Below are positions 1 through 4,034 of a DNA stretch of 6,773 bases, in pieces. Each line of letters starts with the position of its first letter. Positions within the stretch are counted from its first letter, which is position 1. Position numbers and translations under genes: made by a program. The stretch comes from an uncultured Lachnospiraceae bacterium (GTDB lineage Bacteria; Bacillota; Clostridia; Lachnospirales; Lachnospiraceae), in assembly GCA_905236365.1 (NCBI GenBank), contig CAJOPP010000281.1, positions 1 through 6,773 on the forward strand. The letters run 5' to 3'. The notes below the pieces were generated by a model, which did no database searches, was not told the origin of the DNA, and was given only the letters and a program-made list of their open reading frames with translations.

Positions 1-5
1 AGGAT

Positions 6-80
6 GCGCAGGGATTTGCATATGAAATATGTCAGCATAGCTGACGCAAATCCCGCGCCAAGACTCGCGAGCGAGTCTTG
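6..80. repeat. Compound palindrome: three-way-junction fold plus adjacent hairpin
   Basis: Seen directly: GGGATTTGC (11-19) pairs perfectly with GCAAATCCC (46-54), and the stem continues as GCGC (6-9) with GCGC (55-58) around one bulged A at position 10. Everything enclosed is itself paired: ATAT-GAA-ATAT (20-30) and GTCAGC-ATA-GCTGAC (31-45), giving a three-way junction with no free bases. A second hairpin follows at once, with CAAGACTCGC (59-68) and GCGAGTCTTG (71-80) around GA. A weaker hairpin AGTGG/CCACT lies at 97-114. No U-tract follows on the plus strand, so it is not a standard terminator. Inference: an interspersed palindromic repeat, or the end of a small mobile element that extends left of the window. 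The structure is certain; the identity is not. Confidence 0.6.
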
Positions 81-126
81 AATAATACGATACGGCAGTG
101 GAGAGTTGACCACTAAACCATAACGC

Positions 127-165
127 AAAAAAACAAGAGACTGTTCCTACTAAAACAATCCCTTG
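127..165 (-). terminator. Rho-independent terminator of grcA
   Basis: Read on the minus strand, CAAGGGATTGTT (165-154) pairs with AACAGTCTCTTG (145-134) as a 12-bp stem with two G-U pairs and an 8-nt loop, followed by seven T residues (133-127). It lies 57 nt after the grcA stop codon. A short T-run (167-171) on the plus side could let it work weakly in the other direction as well. Confidence 0.88.
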
Positions 166-221
166 CTTTTTACTGCTCAACAAAATAACACTCCACAACC
201 TACTCACATTAGAAACAATCA

Positions 222-458
222 CTATAAGCTCTCATGAAATGTTCTTGAAATAACATCCTTCTGCTGCTCCGGTGTAAGCTTAATAAAGTTAACTGCATAT
301 CCGGATACCCGAATCGTAAGTTGCGGATAATTCTCCGGATGCTTCTGTGCATCAAGCAATGTTTCTCTGTTCAGCACGTTTACATTCAGATGATATCCAC
401 CTTTTTCAACATAACCATCCAACATATTTACCAAATTATCAACCTGTGCTACTGACAT
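222..458 (-). CDS. grcA: Autonomous glycyl radical cofactor (spare C-terminus of pyruvate formate-lyase)
   Basis: The 78-residue product is essentially only the C-terminal glycyl-radical domain of pyruvate formate-lyase: LNVNVLNRETLLDAQ (24-38), then the radical motif RVSGYAV with the radical-bearing glycine at about residue 53, then LTPEQQKDVISRTF. Established for the family: the E. coli homologue (GrcA/YfiD, about 127 residues) replaces the oxygen-cleaved tail of PflB and restores formate and acetyl-CoA production after a PFL-activating enzyme installs the radical. This one lacks most of the longer N-terminal part. Start choice: GAGGAGG (467-473) is only 2 nt from an upstream in-frame ATG at 464 but 8 nt from the ATG at 458, so 458 is preferred; starting at 464 would add Met-Ile. 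The gene lies downstream of a Crp/Fnr-type regulator in the same orientation and has its own promoter and terminator. No pfl gene is in the window. Confidence 0.92.
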   Translation of the reverse strand: MSVAQVDNLVNMLDGYVEKGGYHLNVNVLNRETLLDAQKHPENYPQLTIRVSGYAVNFIKLTPEQQKDVISRTFHESL

Positions 459-623
459 AATCATTACCTCCTCGTATAATATTTAACGGTATACATTGCT
501 CTGCAACATCTGCCAAGTTGTCAGAACGCATCCTGAAACTGATTCCACCACTTGCGTTCCTCTTCATAGCATATATGTGTCAATATTGCAATTTACAGTA
601 ACAATAATATTGTTTATATTCTG

Positions 624-652
624 ATTATAGTAACAATTCCTAATTTATTCAG
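624..652 (-). promoter_or_regulatory. Predicted grcA promoter with degenerate -35
   Basis: On the minus strand a perfect TATAAT (629-624) is preceded at 17 bp by a poor -35 region, CTGAAT (652-647). The predicted transcription start is about 617, giving a leader of about 160 nt before the grcA start. A consensus -10 with a weak -35 is typical of promoters that need an activator, and a palindromic site (652-665) overlaps the -35 edge. Predicted from sequence only. Confidence 0.6.
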
Positions 653-665
653 TAACATTTGTTAC
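652..665. promoter_or_regulatory. Putative Crp/Fnr-family operator GTAAC-N4-GTTAC
   Basis: GTAACATTTGTTAC is a perfect 6-bp inverted repeat around TT. It has the same 5-4-5 geometry and 14-bp length as an FNR box (TTGAT-N4-ATCAA) but different half-sites. Its centre (658.5) is 41.5 bp upstream of the grcA start predicted from the TATAAT box, the class II activation position. It overlaps the stop codon of the upstream regulator gene. I infer that it is the binding site of that neighbouring regulator. Confidence 0.6.
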
Positions 666-1309
666 AGATTTAAAATTTTCACCTTATTCTTTTCAATCAA
701 AATCAAATTTTCTTTCTGCATTTTCATCAACTCTCTCGATAAACTTGGTCTGGTAACGCCAAGATAAGATGCCATTTGTTCCCGATTCATCGGTAGTTCC
801 ACTGTATCATCTCCCTTTGCATTTTCAACCAGCCACACCGATATCTTTTCCCGTAATGTTGTGCTGCTTAATATATGTGCTTTTTTTGTCATATAAAAAT
901 TTTTCTCAGACATGATTTCCAACATATTTTTATTAACCTGCTGATGGTGTTCACAGGCATTGCTGCAAAAATCAAAAAAGAACTTCCATGGCAGTAACAA
1001 AAGAACGGTCTTTTCTTTTGCAACGGCATCAAACCAATATCGTGTTTGATCCGACTTAAAGAACTCTTCTCCAAACACACTCCCCTCTGAAGTTAGATAT
1101 AAAATATCCTGCCTTCCGGACGCAAAATCTTTTACCACAGCAACACTTCCCCGCAAAATCAAATAGAGATATTCCGGTTTGTCTTCTTCCCGGAAAATAT
1201 ATTGTCCCGCCTCATATTCTTTTGTGATTGCCCTTGTACACATCATCATTTTGATAATATTTTCCTGTGTAATATTCTTGAACAATTCTGTCTGTCTCAA
1301 CTCCAACAT
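662..1309 (-). CDS. Crp/Fnr-family transcriptional regulator
   Basis: The 215-residue product has an N-terminal cyclic-nucleotide-binding-like beta-roll (about 15-105, including GSVAVVKD and the FGEE turn), a dimerisation helix (about 120-150) and a C-terminal winged helix-turn-helix (about 170-215, MNREQMASYLGVTRPSLSRE). The N-terminal iron-sulfur cysteine cluster of FNR is absent. A C-x3-C pair (CSNAC, residues 115-119) precedes the dimer helix, a pattern I recall from clostridial members. In the recognition helix TRPSLSREL a proline takes the place of the Glu by which CRP and FNR read TGTGA or TTGAT, which fits a different operator such as GTAAC. The signal sensed is unknown. Start choice: an in-frame TTG at 1336 would place the ribosome binding site inside the coding region; AAGGA at 1319-1323 lies 9 nt before the ATG at 1309, which is preferred. 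It probably controls grcA just downstream. Confidence 0.88.
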   Translation of the reverse strand: MLELRQTELFKNITQENIIKMMMCTRAITKEYEAGQYIFREEDKPEYLYLILRGSVAVVKDFASGRQDILYLTSEGSVFGEEFFKSDQTRYWFDAVAKEKTVLLLLPWKFFFDFCSNACEHHQQVNKNMLEIMSEKNFYMTKKAHILSSTTLREKISVWLVENAKGDDTVELPMNREQMASYLGVTRPSLSRELMKMQKENLILIEKNKVKILNL

Positions 1310-1338
1310 ATATACACTTCCTTTCCCTCGCCTCAAAA

Positions 1339-1344
1339 ATTATA
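1339..1344 (-). promoter_or_regulatory. Possible -10 box of the Crp/Fnr regulator gene
   Basis: TATAAT on the minus strand, 30 bp before the chosen ATG, would give a leader of about 23 nt carrying the ribosome binding site. The -35 position (TCGTTA, 1362-1367) is poor and falls inside a dispersed repeat copy (1346-1379). A palindrome GTAAC-T-GTTAC (1375-1385) lies just upstream and could be an operator for self-control, although its 1-bp spacer differs from the 4-bp spacer of the site before grcA. Confidence 0.4.
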
Positions 1345-1345
1345 A

Positions 1346-1379
1346 GTGACTGTTTACTGGCTAACGAGTGAACTGTAAC
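1346..1379 (+). repeat. Dispersed inverted-repeat element, copy 1
   Basis: GTGACTGTTTA at the left and CGAGTGAACTGTAAC at the right match the arms of the better copy at 3943-3980; 9 of 11 left-arm bases and 14 of 15 right-arm bases are shared. The centre is shorter (34 bp in total against 38). No flanking direct repeat is visible here. It lies between the regulator gene and the tRNA promoter. Confidence 0.5.
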
Positions 1380-1413
1380 TGTTACCATAATTTTTTAGAA
1401 TTAAAAAAAATTC

Positions 1414-1442
1414 TTGCAAAACGGTACTAATAATCGTATAAT
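1414..1442 (+). promoter_or_regulatory. tRNA-Gly promoter
   Basis: TTGCAA (1414-1419), a 17-bp spacer, and a perfect TATAAT (1437-1442). The predicted start is about 1449, only about 2 nt before the mature tRNA 5' end. The A/T-tracts just upstream (about 1387-1413) could act as an UP element, as is common for stable-RNA promoters. Confidence 0.85.
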
Positions 1443-1450
1443 AGAATTAT

Positions 1451-1521
1451 GCAGATGTAGTTCATCGGTAGAATTCCAGCTTCCCAAGCTGGCTAGGCGG
1501 GTTCGACTCCCGTCATCTGCT
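1451..1521 (+). tRNA. tRNA-Gly(CCC)
   Basis: The 71-nt cloverleaf is complete: acceptor GCAGATG (1451-1457) pairs with CATCTGC (1514-1520) plus discriminator T; D-arm GTTC/GAAT; anticodon stem CCAGC/GCTGG with loop TTCCCAA, so the anticodon is CCC and reads GGG glycine codons; a 4-nt variable loop; T-stem GCGGG/CCCGT with loop TTCGACT. CCA is not encoded and must be added after transcription. It is a single-tRNA unit with its own promoter and terminator, and the only feature transcribed on the plus strand. Confidence 0.96.
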
Positions 1522-1532
1522 TATTAAAAAGC

Positions 1533-1572
1533 AAAACCGTCATACCTTTCAAGGTTTGACGGTTTTCTTTTT
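1533..1572 (+). terminator. Bidirectional terminator of tRNA-Gly and the DegV gene
   Basis: AAAACCGTCA (1533-1542) and ACCTT (1544-1548) pair with AAGGT (1551-1555) and TGACGGTTTT (1557-1566) across a single T/T mismatch, with a T-run (1568-1572) on the plus strand. The A-run before the stem (1526-1530) supplies a T-tract on the minus strand, so it can end both the tRNA transcript and the converging DegV gene, whose stop codon is about 70 bp away. Confidence 0.9.
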
Positions 1573-1644
1573 AGAAAAAATGATTACAACAAATGGCATA
1601 AGCCAAATTTTCCAAAAGCTTCATAGATAAAAGCCAGTACCTAC

Positions 1645-2478
1645 TTAAAATGCTATAATCACACCTCCATCACTGGCATATAAAGAACTGATTCCTTTCG
1701 TATCAATCACCAGTGATTCTTTAAAATGATATCTGCTAAGAAGATCTTTTTCTAATTCTTTTGCACGGTCGTAGCAGTTACAGTTTGCAATAATAACGGT
1801 TTTATCCGTCAAGTTCTTGCCAACTTCTCCCACATAATCCACCATTTTGCTAATTGCACGCTTGATTCCTCTTGCCTGTCCGCCCTGTGTGATTACTCCG
1901 TCCTCTGCTTTCATATATGGCTTGATATTCAGTGTATCAGCCACAATTGCCTTTACTCCTGTCAACCTTCCGTTTTTCCGCAATGCTTCTAAGCTCTCTA
2001 ATACAAAAGCAGTATGCATATCATCCCGAACTACAGAAACCTTCTTTACAATATCATTAAATTCCAACCCCTCCAAAGCATACTTTTCAATTAAATGCGC
2101 AAGCAGAAGTTGTCCACAGGAAGCCGACTTCGAATCGAACACATGTATCTGCACTTCCGGATGTTCCTCTTCATACATTTTCTTAGCCAATTCTGCACTA
2201 TTATATGACCCACTCAGCTTGGAAGAAAGAGTAATCACATACACCTCATCCGCACCTAAAAAGCTCTCCATATAAAGCTCCGGAGACGGACAGGCCGACT
2301 TCGGACATTCCTCAGATTCTGCCACACGCTTCAAAAAATCTGCCTGATCAAAATTCTTATCATCTATAATCTCATATCCATCCACATCTATCGTAAGCGG
2401 AACAGATACTACATATTCCTTCTTCAAATCTTCTGGCGTAAAATCCGTACAACTGTCACCTACAATCTTAAACTTCAT
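1645..2478 (-). CDS. DegV family fatty-acid-binding protein (FakB-like)
   Basis: The 277-residue length fits the family (about 280). Visible signatures: the N-terminal DSCTDF (8-13), CPSPELY (63-69), the fatty-acid headgroup loop SSKLSGSYNSA (85-95), DSKSASCGQ (115-123), LEALRKNGRLTG (163-174), LNIKP (183-187) and the C-terminal GGVIIAF. Established for the family: DegV/FakB proteins bind one long-chain fatty acid in a deep pocket and present it to the kinase FakA, which makes acyl-phosphate for phospholipid synthesis. No fakA-like gene is in the window, so the partner must lie elsewhere, and the chain specificity cannot be read from sequence. There is no signal peptide, so it is cytosolic. 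GAGAGG (2487-2492) lies 8 nt before the ATG. The gene appears monocistronic, with a predicted promoter at 2575-2603 and a terminator shared with the tRNA. Confidence 0.93.
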   Translation of the reverse strand: MKFKIVGDSCTDFTPEDLKKEYVVSVPLTIDVDGYEIIDDKNFDQADFLKRVAESEECPKSACPSPELYMESFLGADEVYVITLSSKLSGSYNSAELAKKMYEEEHPEVQIHVFDSKSASCGQLLLAHLIEKYALEGLEFNDIVKKVSVVRDDMHTAFVLESLEALRKNGRLTGVKAIVADTLNIKPYMKAEDGVITQGGQARGIKRAISKMVDYVGEVGKNLTDKTVIIANCNCYDRAKELEKDLLSRYHFKESLVIDTKGISSLYASDGGVIIAF

Positions 2479-2574
2479 AACTATAACCTCTCAGTTTCTA
2501 TTATATTTTTAATAACTTGGTTGGGATGTCAAAATCCACCCCTTAACCACCACACGTGGTTTACCATGCTATGT

Positions 2575-2603
2575 ATAATAGCACTTAAAACATCATTTGT
2601 GAA
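2575..2603 (-). promoter_or_regulatory. Predicted promoter of the DegV gene
   Basis: TTCACA (2603-2598), a 17-bp spacer, and TATTAT (2580-2575) on the minus strand, each 5 of 6 to consensus. The predicted start is about 2568, giving a leader of about 90 nt. An inverted repeat AACCAC-N5-GTGGTT (2545-2561) begins within about 7 nt of that start and could be an operator or a 5' hairpin. Confidence 0.5.
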
Positions 2604-2632
2604 GTATTTTTCACTGCTAATTACATTTAATG

Positions 2633-2649
2633 GTTACAGTTCACTCGGT
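2633..2649 (-). repeat. Dispersed element, copy 2 (one arm only)
   Basis: The minus strand reads ACCGAGTGAACTGTAAC, identical at its last 15 bases to copy 1 and differing from copy 3 at one base. Weaker similarity to copy 3 continues upstream (a CAGA-containing stretch to about 2659). The opposite arm is missing: the stop codon of the NYN-LOTUS gene (2664-2666) stands where it would be. It lies 14 nt after that stop. Confidence 0.45.
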
Positions 2650-2663
2650 ATGCATCTGCTATT

Positions 2664-3701
2664 CTAATAAATTTTGAAACCTACTTCTTCTAAAAATGCA
2701 GATAGCTTCCCATATCCATATTCTTTATAGCTAAATTCAGGAAAAGCATTGTGAAGTTTTTTTCCAAACGCCCCCATTTCATGTACTCCGATCACCTTTT
2801 TAGGAAAATGATCCAAAAGAAAACGACACACATTTTCCAGTTCCACGCTCTCTTCTAAATTCTCTGAAAGGTCTTTTGCCGTATTTTTCTTACTAGAATG
2901 AACATAGGTATGTCTTTCATCCTGATACACCTCAAATTTTGTCTCATTATCAATCAATTCCCGAATCGACTTATAACCGTAATCTTTCTCATCAAATCCC
3001 GGATACTTCAGTTGCAACCGACTCTTAATTCCACCCAAATCTGCATATTTTCCTGCATTTTCATCCTGCTGAACCAACTCATTCAGTGTCATCTTGATAT
3101 TTTTTAAAGGCTCTACCGTTTTCTCCGGTTCTGACTTCCTTTGATCACTCTTTACCTGTCCAGCATTCTTTCCATCTGTTTTCTTTGACTCTGCTTTCTT
3201 TGACTCTGCTTTCTTGTTCTTTGCCGGATTCTTTTCTGTCGGATTATCAGCTTTCTCCTTTGTTTTTTCCATCAGTTGTTCAAACTCCAGATACGTATCA
3301 CAGACTTTTCCCAGTCGTTTCGATGCATCCGCTTTTCCAATCCCAATCACTTCAATTCCATCCTCCCGGATTCGTTTTACAAGATTTGTAAAATCACCAT
3401 CGGATGTCACCAGGCAAAAGGTATCAATCGTCTTAAGATATAAAAGATCCATTGCATCAATGACAAGTGCAATGTCGGAAGCATTCTTCCCTGCACTTGT
3501 TGTCAACTGCTGTTTTTGTTCCATTTCATATTGAATCGCTTTGGAATTCCATCCTTTGACATTATTATTATTTATAAAATCCCCATATATTCTTGCACTG
3601 ATAATAATTCCCTGTTTCTCCAGGTAATGCATAATGCAGTCTGCATATTTGGCACTTGTATTCTCTGCATCAATCAGTAACACAATTTTCTTATCTTCCA
3701 T
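2664..3701 (-). CDS. NYN-domain ribonuclease with two C-terminal LOTUS (OST-HTH) domains
   Basis: The 345-residue product has an N-terminal NYN/PIN-like domain (about 1-142). Its probable metal-binding acidic residues are D11 in LLIDAEN, D76 and D82 in SDIALVIDAMD, and D101/D103 in TSDGDF. A Lys/Glu/Ser-rich, probably disordered linker (about 143-200) follows, containing a tandem KKAES repeat. Two OST-HTH/LOTUS-type domains end the protein (about 202-268, with DLGGIKSRLQ and YGYKSIRELI, and about 285-345, with KEYGYGKLSAFLEE). Established for the families: NYN domains of the LabA/DUF88 group are RNA endonuclease folds, and LOTUS domains bind RNA, including G-rich RNA. The order parallels the animal protein MARF1. 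Targets here are unknown. There is no signal peptide. A possible SD (AGGA, then TGGAG) precedes the ATG. Its leader carries a duplicated 19-nt motif (3781-3866). Activity is inferred from retained acidic residues only. Confidence 0.88.
   Translation of the reverse strand: MEDKKIVLLIDAENTSAKYADCIMHYLEKQGIIISARIYGDFINNNNVKGWNSKAIQYEMEQKQQLTTSAGKNASDIALVIDAMDLLYLKTIDTFCLVTSDGDFTNLVKRIREDGIEVIGIGKADASKRLGKVCDTYLEFEQLMEKTKEKADNPTEKNPAKNKKAESKKAESKKTDGKNAGQVKSDQRKSEPEKTVEPLKNIKMTLNELVQQDENAGKYADLGGIKSRLQLKYPGFDEKDYGYKSIRELIDNETKFEVYQDERHTYVHSSKKNTAKDLSENLEESVELENVCRFLLDHFPKKVIGVHEMGAFGKKLHNAFPEFSYKEYGYGKLSAFLEEVGFKIY
3180..3215. repeat. 15-bp tandem repeat inside the NYN-LOTUS linker
   Basis: Two exact copies of a 15-bp unit (3180-3194 and 3195-3209) plus six bases of a third encode KKAESKKAES in the hydrophilic linker between the NYN and LOTUS parts. 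The unit is a whole number of codons, so copy-number changes by slippage would lengthen or shorten the linker without breaking the frame. Confidence 0.75.
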
Positions 3702-3780
3702 AACTCCATTCCTATTCTGCTAAATCTCTGTTTTCTCCTTTTGATTATAAATAACATCCATAATCACATTTTAAAAGTCT

Positions 3781-3866
3781 CCCTTACAAGCACGGGATTT
3801 CTTTCATTCTATTATGAGTTTCTCTCACAATAAAGCTTTCAAAATCGCCCTTACAAGCACGGGATT
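3781..3866 (-). repeat. Duplicated 19-nt motif in the NYN-LOTUS leader
   Basis: CCCTTACAAGCACGGGATT occurs exactly at 3781-3799 and 3848-3866, with a 67-bp period. Weaker identity extends about 11 bp to one side (TTT-AAA-TC). As RNA on the coding strand it reads AAUCCCGUGCUUGUAAGGG, which can fold as CCC/GGG closing a G-A, U-A, G-U extension with a CUUG tetraloop. The more upstream copy begins at the predicted transcription start, and each copy is preceded on the minus strand by a -10-like box (TATAAT and CATAAT). The role is unknown; a leader RNA element or duplicated promoter unit is more likely than CRISPR. Confidence 0.65.
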
Positions 3867-3873
3867 CTGTTCC

Positions 3874-3903
3874 ATTATACTACAACTCTCCTCTTTATGG
3901 CAA
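3874..3903 (-). promoter_or_regulatory. Predicted promoter of the NYN-LOTUS gene
   Basis: TTGCCA (3903-3898), an 18-bp spacer, and a perfect TATAAT (3879-3874) on the minus strand. The predicted start is about 3867, which is the edge of the first leader motif, giving a 5' leader of about 165 nt before the ATG at 3701. A weaker -10-like box, CATAAT, before the second motif may be a duplicated promoter. Confidence 0.55.
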
Positions 3904-3933
3904 GTAGCGAACAGCAGCTCCTAAACATCCGTA

Positions 3934-3989
3934 TAATACGCTGTTACTGTTCAGACGTACGCCACCGAGTGAATTGTAACTAATACGCT
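3934..3989. mobile_element. 38-bp MITE-like inverted-repeat element with 9-bp target duplication (copy 3)
   Basis: GTTACTGTTCA (3943-3953) and TGAATTGTAAC (3970-3980) are imperfect terminal inverted repeats, 9 of 11 matching. The 38-bp unit is flanked, flush on both sides, by the identical 9-mer TAATACGCT (3934-3942 and 3981-3989). This is the signature of a transposition target-site duplication. The element is far too short to encode a transposase and would have to be mobilised in trans. It lies 46 bp downstream of the protease stop codon, where its hairpin may also shape the mRNA 3' end. Related copies are at 1346-1379 and 2633-2649. Confidence 0.55.
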
Positions 3990-4034
3990 TATATGACTAT
4001 AAGAACAGGAAACATCATCCATTCATCACTTATT

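Noticed and set aside
1..81. Open plus-strand frame from the window edge to a TGA at 79-81, as the end of an upstream protein
   Set aside because: The frame runs entirely through perfect palindromes, which explains its base order better than coding; no upstream sequence is available to test it.
600..614. Rex (NADH-sensing repressor) site at the grcA start
   Set aside because: The palindrome is AT-rich like a Rex box but lacks the TTGTTAA-N4-TTAACAA layout, so I only report it as an unassigned palindrome.
2500..2532. TTGACA (2532-2527) with TATAAT (2505-2500) as the DegV gene promoter
   Set aside because: Both boxes are perfect, but the spacer is 21 bp, too long for a standard vegetative promoter. 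The pair at 2575-2603 has a 17-bp spacer and is preferred.
3214..3534. 106-codon plus-strand open frame inside the NYN-LOTUS gene
   Set aside because: It lies wholly opposite a well-supported gene with recognised domains and has no ribosome binding site or family resemblance that I can see; other plus-strand frames opposite the protease and DegV genes are rejected for the same reason.
3770..3872. Two-repeat CRISPR array (67-bp period, partly conserved 36-nt units)
   Set aside because: Only the central 19 nt are identical, the outer parts of the would-be repeat differ at many positions, there is no third copy at the same period on either side, and no cas gene is in the window. The position in a promoter/leader region fits better.
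3988..4003. CTTATA-TGAC-TATAAG hairpin as the protease terminator
   Set aside because: The stem is only 6 bp, entirely weak apart from one G-C pair, and no T-run follows on the minus strand.
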